From Adiantum capillus-veneris (taxonomy: Eukaryota > Streptophyta > Polypodiopsida > Polypodiales > Pteridaceae): a stretch of 58,000 bases of DNA. The notes under the pieces were generated by a model. That model worked only from the letters and a program-made list of their open reading frames with translations, was not told the DNA's origin and made no database searches. This document shows, one piece after another, positions 34,007-45,882 of the stretch (its first letter is position 1; the number at the start of each line of letters is the position of its first letter). The DNA lies in the NCBI GenBank assembly GCA_014529385.2, contig CM043947.1:127348891-127406890 (forward strand). The letters run 5' to 3'. A program made the translations under genes and the position numbers.

Positions 34007-34098
34007 CCAACAGAGGGCAGACCATATCGCCAGGGGTTGAACCTGGGTCCTTACGCACCCACCCATTCACTTTAACCACTAGGCCAAGCCCCCTTTGG
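34007..34098 (-). mobile_element. 92-bp tRNA-derived retroposon (mini-SINE) with 12-bp TSD
   Basis: The direct repeat TTATCTTGCCAC (33995-34006 and 34099-34110) flanks a 92-bp insert. On the minus strand the insert carries an A-box-like TGGCCTAGTGGTTAAAGTG (complement of 34068-34086) and a B box GGTTCAACCCC (complement of 34033-34043). A perfect 12-bp duplication indicates retroposition by LINE machinery. No poly-A tail is obvious. It sits inside the 12.2-kb transposon, so it is younger. Confidence 0.75.
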
Positions 34099-34660
34099 TT
34101 ATCTTGCCACACATTCAGAGACAAGCATACAACGCTTCTACATCTGCATGAAGCATGTTAAAACATGGATCAATGCTACCTAGGAAAACCAGCCACATTC
34201 AAATTCAACCAACATTCGAGATAGAATGCTTCAAGCTACATGATGACACATACCTGTTGCTGCTGCAGGGGATTTTTACTGAAGTTGATGACTAGCCCAA
34301 CAAAAAGTACTCCTCCTGAATTTGCTTGCTGTTATTGTGATGTTGCTGCTTGTTGCTTCGGCTAGCAGAGAAACGCAAAGGAGGGAGGAAAGAGAAACCT
34401 GAATGGCGCTAGCGAGACAGAGAGAGGGGGGAGGAACGAGCGAGGCAGAGTGGGAGGGACGAGACTCGAGAGAATATTTGCATTAAGTGCTTGAACGTAC
34501 CTTGAGGTGATCATTAATGAGTAAGCGCTTTCACTTAGTACACGTCAAATTTTAACCCTTTTTTTCCATAAAGTTTGAATTTAATCCCACTGTTTCAAAC
34601 GCCTAAACCACCCATTTTCTCAACCCCAAAAACCATATACTATATAGTGGCAAAAGCGGT

Positions 34661-34682
34661 CCACCTATACATGCTTTCACCC
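34661..34682 (-). repeat. Right terminal inverted repeat
   Basis: Perfect 22-bp inverted match to 22480-22501, followed by the second TCTA and the remainder of the duplicated target copy. Confidence 0.95.
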
Positions 34683-34851
34683 TCTAACCTTCGGGTGCTA
34701 TGCTCCCGTACTTAGTGCCTACATACATGCATAAAATAATATATATGTACACACATATATATGTTTTGGTTGTAAATGTAGCCATCGTTTTGTGTTGGCT
34801 ACACCTAAATTCAATGTCTAAGTGATCAATTGATTGTTACATTACAATTCT
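34683..34851 (+). repeat. Tandem duplication copy 2, right part
   Basis: TCTAACCTTCGGGTGCTATG onward matches 22086-22254 of copy 1, up to ACATTACAATTCT, after which the two diverge. This shows the 12.2-kb insert interrupts one of two tandem copies. Confidence 0.85.
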
Positions 34852-35086
34852 AATGTAATGCAATAAGTAATTCCATTTCTCTCACTGAGTTTCTCTGTCT
34901 CTCTATCCCTCTCGCTCTCCCCTTCTCGGTCATGTAGTTGAATTATGAAGCGGAAGCTCCATTCCAGAGTCATGCTTGCGCCTCCATCTAAAGGAAGCAC
35001 TTCGTTCAACAAAGCGTCCTCGCCTTGAAGGTAATCTTGGTGCTGGTTGCTCAGGTATCCCTTTGGAGCCCAATTTTCATCTCCTT

Positions 35087-35090
<4 letters not shown>

Positions 35091-35156
<66 letters not shown>

Positions 35157-35214
35157 CCTCTTTCTCTCTCTCTCTCCCTATCTCTCTCTCTTTCCCTCTT
35201 TCCCTATCTCTCTC

Positions 35215-35296
<82 letters not shown>

Positions 35297-35320
35297 TATA
35301 TATCTATCCCTCTCTCCGTA

Positions 35321-35402
<82 letters not shown>
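35091..35402. repeat. 312-bp (TC)n array
   Basis: Near-continuous TC dinucleotides with a few CCCT, TTCC and TATATCT interruptions around 35150-35220 and 35291-35328. All three frames are open and translate as Ser-Leu repeats; these are not genes. Confidence 0.95.
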
Positions 35403-35403
<1 letters not shown>

Positions 35404-36299
35404 AAAAAACACAGCCGTTTTTTGAGCTAGTAGCATTCTCTTACACAGAGCCTCACAACAAAGCTCTGCCTCCTTCTCTCTCTTTCTACACACACAAAGC
35501 CGTCGCCGCCACAGTCATTGTCGATGTCGTCGTCGCGACACAGTGCTCTTGTTGCACAGACCAATCGTGACACAGAAAGATCTTCGCATAGGTCTCCATG
35601 TAAACATCACCGCAGCCTCCAACAACTCATCGTGGTTGTTGTTGCTACTAGAAACGCTCTCCCTGCACCCATTCTCCTTTCTTCTCCTTGCACAAATCTA
35701 TGTTCACAGTTTTGTGCAACTTAGATCTCTCTTCATCTGCGCGCAATTTCCCCTGATTTTTGCCATCGAGTATACTCTCTTGGCCTCCCTGTCTCGCTCT
35801 TCACCAAGGTTCCTCTCCCACGCTCATCCGTTTAGAATCCGATTCAAGTACGCTATTAGATACATCGTTAAACTTGTTGTTTTCTAATTATATTCAAAGG
35901 AAATTCTAATTATAAGCTTATTACTTTCTAATTACATTCTATTTAGAATCAAATTCATCTCTTTCTAAACACAAAAACAAGAAAAATAGAAATCTCTAAA
36001 ACAAGGAAAACAAGAAAACCAAGATCCATGGTCGGCTAAGGCATACCTGTAATGGGTAGAGGGTGACATTCTAGGAGTACACATAGAGGGTGACGTTGTA
36101 GGAGGACGGGTAGAGGGTGATTTTCCAGGAGGACAGAGAGAGGGTGACGTTGAAGGAGGTCGAGTACAAGGTGAGATAATAAAGTGCAAAATAAAGAATC
36201 ACATAGTGGGAAAGGGAAAGAACTGATAACTTATTGGCTATATTTAAAAACTAATCATTTAAGAATCTTAAAAATAATAATTTTGTTAAAATGTAATAG
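35403..36299. other. No gene recognised
   Basis: Pyrimidine-rich and CGTCG-containing sequence at 35440-35700 resembles a 5' leader, but no following coding exon is identified. Short repeated GGGTGA(C/T)(G/T)T phrases occur at about 36060-36170. Confidence 0.4.
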
Positions 36300-37440
36300 C
36301 TATCATGAGCACACCCTAGGGCCCTTAGGCCATAGGGTGTCAAGAAGCTCCAGCAGGGCACCTAACTAAAAAGCTCCACAGGGACACCTACATGACCAAA
36401 AGAGACACATTGGCTACACTATGGCCTTAAGGCCATATGGTGCCGGGAAAGAAGCTCTAGCAAGGCACCTACATAAAAGCTCCTAAGGGCACCTACATGA
36501 ACAAAAGAGACTCATTGGCTGCACTATGGCAAGGCACCTAAATAAAAGCTCCTAAGGGCACCTACATGACCAAAAGAGACTCATTGGCTGCACTATGGCC
36601 TTAGGGACATGGTGTGTCAATGTAAAATCTCCATAGAGGCGTTGAAGCCACTCAAGGGAACCTACATAGACACCAACATTAGAGGGCACCTTTTGGCCCT
36701 ACGACCATATAGGGTGCTGATGAAAATGCTCTACGGGGGCACCATGGCACCATGCAGCCCTTTGGCCCTACGATCATATGTGTCTCTCAATAGACTGTGG
36801 CCCTTGACCTTATGCATTGGCAACAACCTATGGCCCTTGAGCTTATGCATTGGCACCCTATGGCCCTAGGGCCATAGGATCTCTCATCAGGATAGAGGGG
36901 AACCTATGGCCCTAGGGCCATAGGGTGGCCTATGTGTCAATGTAAAATCTCTCAAGGATCTCTTAAGCCATTCAAGGGCACCTACATGGGCACTATGGCA
37001 ACCCTATGACCCTAGGATCTCTAATTGGAATAGAGAGCAACAACCTATGGCCCTTGAGCTTATACATTAGTACCCTATTTCTCTAAGGCCATAGCATCTC
37101 TCATTATAGTAGAGTAAAACCTATGGCCCTAAGACTAGAGGGTGGCCTAGGTGTTAATGTAGAAAATGTCAATAAGCATTAAGGCCATTCAAGGGCACCT
37201 ACATATGCATCATGGAACCCCTATGGCCGTAGGGCCATGGGATCTCTAATTGGTGGACAAGAGGGAAGTATATTGCCCTTGAGATTATACATTGGAACCC
37301 TATGTCCCTTGGGCCATGGGATCTCTCAAAGGGTGGCCTATGTGTCGATGTAAAAACTCTCAAATATATGTTAAGCCATTCAAGGGCACCTACATGGACA
37401 CCATAGAAACCCTCTAACTGGACTAGAGTGAGTTTCAAGA
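36300..37440. repeat. Degenerate tandem repeats rich in GGCCCTAGGGCC palindromes
   Basis: Units with AAAAGCTCCTAAGGGCACC...ATGACCAAAAGAGAC recur (about 36475 and 36544, 69 bp apart). Larger units starting TGTCAATGTAAAATCTC and ending TTCAAGGGCACCTACAT recur near 36616, 36933, 37152 and 37341. CCTATGGCCCTAGGGCCATA (36903-36922) begins a perfect 22-bp palindrome ending at 36924. This may be the internal structure of an old LTR. Confidence 0.65.
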
Positions 37441-37693
37441 CGATTCAAGGACTTTTGGTCTTGATTTTGGTAGCATAAGCATCGTAGGTTGTATTGCAGT
37501 CATCACAAGCACATAGGATGCGTGGGTTTGATTTGCTCGAGTAGTGATTGTCTTAAAAGGTCTAGTAGGTGATTGACAACCATCTATTTGCTTCCATGCA
37601 TCTGTAGGTCAAGCTACATCCTTGGATGACATTTTGGTAAGTTGGTTTATTTCTCACTATGCTAGTGTTTTCTCATGGCATATCTGCCAACAT

Positions 37694-37710
37694 TGGCACC
37701 ACTGTCGGGA
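37694..37710 (+). promoter_or_regulatory. Possible LTR-retrotransposon primer-binding site
   Basis: TGGCACCACTGTCGGGA lies just after CCAACA and resembles the plant gypsy-type TGGCGCCGTTGCCGGGGA primer site. It suggests that the repeat block before it is a 5' LTR. No matching second LTR is found in the window. Confidence 0.35.
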
Positions 37711-38609
37711 ACGAGAGACCTAGGTAGGTGACCTTAGACTAGTCCTACAAAGTAGAAGTCCCTCTGGTTTGCCAGAGTCTTGTTATTTTATTTTAGGTAG
37801 GATCCAAAAGTTGGAATCTTGAGGTCTAGGGAAGTTCTAGGGAGCATGTGAATCGCCTGGATTTTCCACCATAAGTAGTATTAGTCGTATTTTAGTGTTT
37901 TAGTGTAGATGGTGTGACACTTGTGTCTCTTTTGAGTACATAGAGTTCCATCGAGGCCTTTGTAAGAGTAGGTATCACCATAGAGATCTCATTAACTGTT
38001 TGTATTAGTTTTTGTTGCTCATTTGTGTGAGGTTTCTTACTCTTGTACGTTGAGTTACGGTGGATATTGCCCATTGTACTTTGTGTGGAGCCTTTTTTTG
38101 TCGTCCTAGTTGTTTCTAAGACTTGAATTTGAAGAGTCCTTTCTGAAACTATGGTTAGTGTTTTGTGTATGCTTAGCCTTTTGTAGGGTCTTGTGTGAGG
38201 TTTTATTGAGCTGGGGTATTCTCGAATGTTGAGATACCTTCGGTGATACTAGTTGTCAGAGTTCTCCATTTTGATAGCCTCGCCATAAGTTATGTATTCG
38301 ATGGGATGTTTTTCTTGTCTCGGTGTATGGTAGTCATTTTTCAATGATAATTGATAGTTTATGCCCAAGTTTACTCATTTGAGTTGATTTTATGCATGTT
38401 ATGTATCATTTGGGTCAAGTTTTCACTCCCCGTACAAAGGAGACTCTGCCAAATTTTTTCCACGAGTCTATCTATGCATCTTATGATTCTTTGAGCACCA
38501 TTTTGTCTTGACATTCTACTCTTCTTACAAAGGAGGTTCTATCAAAATCTTGCCAGGTCTTCTTTCCATAATTTTGGCCTTTTTTGCTAAGAAGGACATT
38601 TATAATATT
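37711..38609. other. No gene recognised (possible retrotransposon leader)
   Basis: AT-rich sequence without a convincing frame, between the primer-site-like motif and the copia gag remnant. Confidence 0.35.
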
Positions 38610-40360
38610 CAAACGTTTGATGTCATGAATTTTTCTATGTAGAAATAGAAAATCCAGGATATGCTAACCTAAAAAGTTAAATTAGAGACAATCTTTGAGC
38701 GTAAAAAGAGAGATGGCTATACAAAGCATAATGGAAGATGCTAGATGCAAAAGCCAAGTCCACTATCTGCTTTTGCACTTAGTCGAATCTGCTTTTGCAC
38801 TTAGTCGAATCTGTGTATTTTACAGTAGTGGATGAAGCTACTGCTACACCCTTATGGGACAAGCTATGCAATACATATGAGAGAAAAAATGCAAATAACA
38901 AAGTTTACTTGATGAAGAATCTTTTAGATTTTTGCTTGAAAGAGGGTGACATGAATGCGTTCAAAATGTACTTTTCAATCGATTGACATCAAAAGAACTA
39001 GGGTTTGATAACATGTTGCGGTCCATCTTCTTATTATACTCTTTGCTCTCTTCATGGAACATATTTTGCACAACGATTAACAGCTTTTTATCCAAGGAAA
39101 ATTGGGCCTACAATGTTGTAGTTTCCACTCTACTCAATGAAGAGATACACAGAAGTCTACGGAGCCTGCAAAGCAAGGCGATGCATATGTTGCCAATGGC
39201 ACTCATAACCATGTCAAAAGTGAGGATTCCAATTTTTTTTAAAGGAAATCTAGATCTTCTTTGCGCAATGTTGAGCACTATCATTCCACAAGGAAGGACA
39301 TTTACAGAAAGATTGTCATACATGGCAAAGAGACAAGGAAAAAATTCAGGACAGCAGAAAGTCTAATAATGGTTGCAAGGGCAAAGCTAAGATTGAGGAG
39401 CTCAATGTACTAGAGTCTTCTAAGATTGTAGATGTGCTTGAGGTCAAAAAAATTTCTGATATTCTAGTCTTTACAGCAGATATTAATCCAGATGCACTTA
39501 TTGCACAAGATGCTAGCTTTGATAAGAATTGGTCATAGATTTTGCAACCAGTTTCCATCTGACACCTCATAGAGAATGGTTCTCTATATATTCACATACT
39601 CATGAAAAAGTGAAGCTTGGTGATTCTTAGATACATGGTGTGGGAGATAGTAAGCTAGCATGCATAATGGCATGGAATTCATAGTCAAGAGTGGTAGACA
39701 TGTTCCCAAGGTAGCGAAGGGTTTGATATACATTGATATCAAAAGTTTGACGCTCTTATGTGGTCCCAAGGTTTTAGAAGGAGTCAAGATCTTGTAAACA
39801 AACAAACCCAGTGATGGTTCTTTGGTCCTTCTCATTTTATATGTAGATATGCTCATTGTAAGAAAATCCACTAAGGAGATTGCCAAAATGGTGAGCAAAA
39901 ACTTTGTTATGAACGATTTGAGTAAAGCAAATCATTTTCTTGGTATGCATATCAAAAGGGACAAAAAAAGGAAATTCTTGAGTTATCTCAGACATACTAT
40001 ATCTACAAGGTCTTTGGGCGTTTCAATATGCAAGGAGGGAAGACAGTGAGTACCCCACTACCGTCATATTTGAAACTTGGCAAGGAAGATTCTCCAAAAT
40101 TATATAATGAGAGAGCAAAAATAGCAAGTGTGCTATATTCTTCAGTTGGTAGTCTTATGTATTCTATGGTAGCTATAAGGCTAGACATTGCATTTGCAAT
40201 GGGATTGGTTAGTCGGTATATGGATAAACCTCGCAACCAGGATTGGATGGCGGTGAAACACATCCTCAGACACTTGAAGTGTATAGCAAGCAGATATTTA
40301 TGCTTCAGTAACAGCGGTGCATCTAATGTTGGTTACATGGATGTATATTATGCCTGCTAG
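38610..40360 (+). pseudogene. Ty1/copia remnant: gag fragment joined to RT/RNase H fragment
   Basis: The gag part (38610-39360) shows IQTFDVMNFSM, ATATPLWDKLCNTYERKNAN and KVYLMKNLLDFCLKEG, typical of the UBN2/copia gag domain, with a frame change at about 38985. From 39820 the polyprotein reads LLILYVDMLIVRKSTKEI (the YVDD box as YVDM) and MNDLSKANHFLGMHIKRD, then on to SSVGSLMYSMVAIRLDIAFA and VKHILRHLKCIASRYLCFS. These are the end of reverse transcriptase and the start of RNase H. Protease, integrase and most of RT are missing, so an internal deletion of several kilobases is implied. The catalytic YVDD is already mutated. Confidence 0.75.
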
Positions 40361-41353
40361 ATTTTAAATTCCATTTTGGGGGAAACCTACTTTTTAAACC
40401 CAACCATGAGTGCTTCACGTTGTAGTGACTGGGGAGAAAGATTCAGGAGTTTCTGGAAAGGAAGAAATCCACAATGAAGAAAGTTGTAATCCAAGCTAAG
40501 ATGTATTGTGTGGGCACAAGTGATAAGGTGTTGTATTATGAAAAGATACACTTGGTAATGACAAGCTAGGGGCACCAACAATAGAGAGAAGCACATGTGA
40601 GGCATTCTCCATGCCATCAAAAGTGCAGCGAGACAAAGATTCCTAGAAGGACAAACATGTATGGATCTTAACATTTGTTTCTGCAAGTTTATGTTAATAT
40701 TGCATCTAAGTTCATAAATGTAGCACTACAACAATTACAAAACATCACAAGCTTAGGACTATTGAGGAATGGGCCAATTTTATGATAAAGCATACGGAGC
40801 ACAACACCATTCATTGCTACCCAAAAACAACTACAACTTGCCGCAAGGATTTTGGTTACACCATTCTTGTGTTTCGCTCCATTATTCTTTATATAATTTG
40901 AAAAAATATTGACATCGTCCATACACGCAATGAGGGGGATGACATTCTTCCGTATGATGTTTTGGGGGGATTTAGGTTTTTGTGATGTTCACCTAGTTTT
41001 TGTTGCGATGTGATGGGGGAGACTTATACATAACTTGTCATCTTACAATTGAACTATGCCTTTGTTTTGAACATAACAATTTATTTTGCATTGTGTTTAA
41101 AGTTTGTGCCGATAAGTTTTGTATCAATTGCAATGTGGCAAATTTCTCATGAGATTTTAAAATAATAATGTATGTTAGGATGGTTCACCTTGGTAGGCCA
41201 TCCAATAGGCACTCTTTTTTGTGAAATAACTGCAATAAAGACGTAATAGTATACATGGTTATGTAACCGTTTACTACCACAATTATAGTTGTTGGACCGT
41301 GATCACAACAACAACCTAGGATTGAATTTGCAGCTTTGATTCTCTCTTTCTGC
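40361..41353. other. No gene recognised
   Basis: AT-rich sequence. The first ~100 bases may still belong to the copia remnant. No second domain is readable. Confidence 0.4.
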
Positions 41354-41579
41354 TGTTGGAATTAGGGTTGTAGAGAAACGCACACAGCTTGGAGAAGACA
41401 AAGGAAGCTCAAGTCACACAATAGAGAGTGTGTTAATTAGTGTGCAATGGAAATATAGATAGTCCTAGAGTGATAGGCGTATATACAATGCACGGGGGAA
41501 AAACCTCCTAAAGAGGGAAAAAATGCCCCGGTGGTCATAGTGTGTTCACACACATCACTACCACATGTATATGGTAACA
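41354..41579 (-). repeat. 3' LTR of the copia element
   Basis: 226 bp; a purine tract lies next to it on the minus strand (CTCCCGGGGGGATT, complement of 41581-41594). Confidence 0.85.
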
Positions 41580-41654
41580 AATCCCCCCGGGAGTGATGCG
41601 GTGAACAAGAGCCAGCACATGAGTAAAGGGAAGTGCCATGCCTTGAGGACATGA

Positions 41655-42322
41655 TCAGTCCACAAAGGGGAGTAAGCTCAAGGCTTTGCAGAATGCTTTG
41701 AGCTTCTCACGAGACAATGCCTTTGTGAAAAGATCTGCAAGGTTGTCCTGTGTTGGCACATAAGGCAAGCTGATCTCTCCTGCTGAGAGCCTCTCCCTGA
41801 CATAGTGGTAATTCACCTTAATGTGCTTTGTGCGATCATGAAAAATTGGGTTCCTCGCAACTGCCAATGTGCTAAGACTGTCAGTGTAGATAGTGTTGTC
41901 AGTGTCCTATCTAACACCCAAATCAGCCATAAGGCGTCTGAGCCATACACACTCAACCATAGCTTTGAAGACTGCCATGTACTCAGCCTCACAACTAGAA
42001 CTGGCCATAGTAGGTTGCTTCTTGCTCAACCATGATATACATGAACTTCCAAGCATGAAACAAAAACCACTTGTGGACACTCACGTGTCAAAACAACCAG
42101 CCGAATCTGAGTCCAAAAAAGCATGTAAGTCTGGCGGCAATGATCCCCCTTGGGATAGAACAAGACAAGATGTAAAGTGCCACAAAGGTAGCGGAGAATC
42201 CTCTTGACAGCTTGTCAATTCTTAGACCCTGGGCTATGCATAAATGTGCTGACCTGTGAGACTGCAAATTGAATATCCGGCCTCCTGTTGCATACATAAA
42301 TGAGGCTTCCAACAGTAGTTTG
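41655..42322 (-). pseudogene. Copia RNase H
   Basis: The C-terminal frame 41867-41655 reads NPIFHDRTKHIKVNYHYVRE, then VPTQDNLADLFTKALSREK, the standard end of copia RNase H. Upstream pieces are in other frames. It ends 75 bp before the 3' LTR. Confidence 0.8.
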
Positions 42323-43391
42323 TTAAAGAGTGACATCTGCAGGATCACCAGCATCATGAAGACTTAATTTCAAACCTGTTTTCGTGGGAGTGGCAATAGG
42401 TTTGCAATTCTCAAGTCCAAACTTACATAGCAATGTCTCTATGTAACTTTTCGGACACAAGGCAATACCACCATCACACGGCTTAAACTGTATACCCAAG
42501 TAATGATGCAACAACCCCAAATCTTTCATCTTGAAAGTAGCATTCAAATCAGCCTTAAATTCAGCAATATGTCTCTCATTTGGTCCAGTGACAGCAAATC
42601 ATTGACATAAAGAACCACAATGAGAAGTACATCACCCTCACGCTTTACATACAATGTGCTTTCTGTTGGACTGTTTACGAAAACCTTGTTTGACCAAATG
42701 AGGTGTAAGCTTTCTCATACCAAGCACGAGGAGATTGCTTCAACCCATACAAAGCCTTCTTACATCTGCACACTTTGTGCTCTTGTCCTTTCTTGACAAA
42801 ACCGTGAGGCTGCGTTACATAAACTTCCTCAAATATGTCATCATTCAAGAAAGCAGTAAAAATGTCTGATTGATGTACATCCCAACCAAAATGAGCTATC
42901 AATGCACATAGAAAACGCACGGTAGTCATATGACAAGTGCGAGCAAAAGTCTCTTCATAATCTATGCCTTTTTTTTGTGCATAACCCTTTGCAACAAGTC
43001 GAGCCTTATGGCCATCGATCTCACCATCCGGCTTGCGTTTCAACTTGTAAACCCACTTCGTACCAATGGCCTTTTTGCCAAGAGGCAAATCACATAAAGT
43101 TCATGTGTCATTTTCTATAAGTGCATCATATTCTGATTGCATGGCAGCCATCCAATTTTTTGAATTATGTGCTTCATCAAAAGATAGAGGTTCATCAACA
43201 TCATGTAAGCTAGACACAGCCAAAGCATAACAATCTGATGCATAAGATGCATGGCGAGAGCCTGAACGAGTACGACTAGACTCAAGGTGCATCCAATTTA
43301 CTGTCACGCAATGTATGCACCAGCCATTTTGGCCTACCTCTAGCGTGCTCATTTTCATCCCTTTCCTCATCAAGTACATCTTGTACCTCAT
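42323..43391 (-). pseudogene. Copia reverse transcriptase
   Basis: Contains NWMAAMQSEYDALIENDT, then KAIGTKWVYKLKRKPDGEI, KARLVAKGYAQKKGIDYEET, VHQSDIFTAFLNDDIFEEVY, KALYGLKQSPRAWYEK, and after a break MKDLGLLHHYLGIQF. These are the conserved copia RT blocks. The YVDD-containing segment near 42600 is out of frame with its neighbours. Confidence 0.85.
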
Positions 43392-43689
43392 TGGAATTTA
43401 CATTCGTATTTCCACCATTGAAAAGAGGCAACAAAGTTTCATAAATGTCATGTGAGCTTACATTACTGTCTCTAGTATATGACAGCAAGGGTTGAACAAA
43501 ATCTTCCACAAACACTACATCCCGTGAAACCAAAATACGCTTTGTTTCCAGATGATACAACCGGCTTGTAACTTTTTCTTTCAGCACTATAACCAACAAA
43601 AATACATTTGACAGCCTTATCATCCAATTTTCTGCGCTGTGTTTGTGGCACCAAAGCATATGCCAAACAGCCAAAAACACGCATGTTCT

Positions 43690-44956
43690 CAATAGAAGGC
43701 TTTCTATCATGTCATGCTTCTTATGGAGTAATAGACTGCAAAGCTTTCGTAGGACTCTTGTTAAGTACATAAGTGGCACACATGATGGCCTCAAGCCAAA
43801 AAGAATGTGGCAAAGCTTGACTTTTGACCATATATCGTGCCATTTTTGTAAGTGACCCGTTTTTCCTCTCAGCAACACCATTTTACTGAGGCGTATAAGG
43901 CAGTGTACATTGGTGTTTTATCCCACGACTAGCCAGAAATGCATTAAATTAATGAGACGTATACTCCCCCCTTGATCAGAAAGGAGGGTGCCCATAGTAC
44001 ATTTCGAGACATTTTCAGCCATAGCCAGAAATTGTTTGAAGCACATAAAAACTTCGGACTTCGCTTTAAGCGGAAATGCCCATGTATGCTTGGAGTAATC
44101 ATCAATGAAAGTCACAAAGTAAAGGTAATTTTCCAAGGAGAGAGTTTCTATGGGCCAACAAACATCACTATGCACAAGCTGCAACCTGCATGTGGCCCTA
44201 AGTGAACCATCCTTGGGAAACTTAGAATGCTGCATTTTACCCAAAATACAGCCTTCAGAAACATGTTTGACAGGTGCTTCAAGAGGTGGCAAAGAAGGAA
44301 CCATATCAGATTTCTATAAACGCAGCAAATTGGTAAAATTCAGATGACCAAAATGTGCATGCCAAAGTTTTACATCTGAAATAGCCCTTGAATCTGTAAC
44401 TGCATTTGTAAAATTTTGTCCACACTTGTCATACAAAGTGAGCTTATATAGCCCACCGCACAAAAGCCCAGATGCAACAATTTCATCACCGAAACTGAGA
44501 TCATGAACTTTACATATGTCATCCACAAATTTGACTACAAGTCCAAGTCTAGCAAGTGCAGATACAGACAAATGATTCTTCTTGATCCCAGGTACATAAA
44601 GTGCATCGACAAATGTGAAATAACTGCTATTTACAGCAGTAAGCACAATCTTTCCAACTCTTTGGACCGGATAAGAGGCATTGTTGGCACAAGTGACTGG
44701 ATTCCCATGAGGGACAAACTCGAGAGAGGTGAACAATTCACGATGTGAGGTAATGGTGCTTTGTAGCACCACTGTCGAAATACCACACATGTGAATCTGC
44801 AACAACTGACATGCATGAATCATGGACATAAGGATTGTAAGTGCACTCTGCACTAAAAGCCCATTTTGCATCAATATCAGTATCACAGTCTCCTTTCACA
44901 AAAAACTCAACAATGGCTACATTCGTAGTGAAACCATCATTTTGCAGTGGAAGCAC
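43690..44956 (-). pseudogene. Copia protease and integrase
   Basis: Protease: WYFDSGATKHHYLTS (Asp-Ser-Gly) near 44750. The pre-integrase domain has LYVPGIKKNHLSVSALAR and a KLWHAHFGHLNF zinc-binding His-His. The integrase core has QLVHSDVCWPIE and FVTFIDDYSKHTWAF, with LLSDQGG as the second Asp region. Frames shift at about 44310, 43920 and 43690. The remaining integrase and linker text is readable only in pieces. Confidence 0.8.
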
Positions 44957-45882
44957 CCTCTTTCTTCTTAGCCTCTTTGGCCTTCAACTTAGAACACTGC
45001 TTGATCAAGTGATCATTAGCTTTACAATAATAGCAACGCATCTTCTTTTTGTCCTTATCACCAGAATTTCCAGACGAATTGTTGCCAGTAGAAGCATTGG
45101 GAACAGAAGGTTTTCCACTCGCAGCAGAACCATAAGAAGTGGCTGCATTGTTGTTACCACCCTTTCTTTGAGAAGCAATAAAAGCATGTTCAATTGCACG
45201 TTGTCTAGTCCTGTTTTTTCTGAAAAGTGACTCTTGCAACAGAAATGTGCATAATGCATCAAACTTGACAACTTCACGATTTCCTTGGGTCATAAGTCTC
45301 CAAGTACTAGCAAAAGTCTGGTAAGAATCTGGTAAGGCATCAAAAACAGTCTGCACAAGGGAATTGTCTGAAATGACTTCACCTACAGAAATAACCTCCT
45401 CATTGATTTCCTTGATACCAACAAGGAAAGTGTCCATATCATCTTTCTCATGCATAATCTTCGACTCTAGCTCTTCACGCAGCAAAGCAATTTTAGCCTC
45501 ATTGCAACTTGCTTAAAGACCAGCTAAAATATCCCAAGCGTGTTTTGTAGATTTTGTTGAACGAATGTCAGGAGCAATGGTGCGCTTTCACAGACAACGC
45601 AATCAATGCATGAGCCCGCGCATCCTTTACATCTCAACAAGATCGTTATGCCATAGGCAAAACTACTCTAATAGCAGCAATCCTTGCAACAAGACCTACC
45701 ACATCCTCAACATCTCCTACATCCTCAGAACCGGGACGTACATCAATGCCCTGCACAATATTCTAGATGCCCTTTGACACAAGAACATGTTGCATCATGT
45801 AAGCCCACATAGGGTAATTGTCCCCACTCAATATGTCCTCAACAGCAAACATCTTGAACACATCTGTGTTGTTGTCAGCCAT
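44937..45882 (-). pseudogene. Copia gag
   Basis: Starts MADNNTDVFKMFAVEDILSG at 45882, with the typical DNYPMWAYMM motif. It has an early TAG at 45765 and frame breaks near 45640-45490. The longest intact part (45485-44937) has LVQTVFDALPDSYQTFASTW and a zinc knuckle CYYCKANDHLIKQC (C-x2-C-x4-H-x4-C), followed by a Lys-rich end. This binds and packages the element RNA in related copia elements. Confidence 0.85.

Larger units (their letters stand above)
22480..34682 (+). mobile_element. 12.2-kb DNA transposon with 22-bp TIRs and 4-bp TSD (Sola-like, unclassified)
   Basis: The ends are perfect 22-bp inverted repeats beginning GGGTGAAAGCATGTATAGG (22480-22501 and 34661-34682). TCTA flanks both sides (22476-22479, 34683-34686) and occurs once in the unfilled paralogous target (22086-22089). 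Inside are a plus-strand DDE-like transposase gene (23058-27688) and two minus-strand genes: a basic/coiled-coil/finger protein (33746-29579) and a NIF-type phosphatase-like protein (29200-28298). Non-coding parts are packed with CCACTT/AAGTGG palindromes. The 4-bp duplication, size and D...D...D/E pattern are compatible with Sola elements. If one extends the TIR by one base, the duplication could instead be read as CT. The copy carries several premature stops and is probably inactive without a helper. Confidence 0.9.

Noticed and set aside
34976-35570. Long Ser-Leu open frames (up to 181 codons)
   Set aside because: They are translations of the TC array; all frames are open there and no flanking domain exists.
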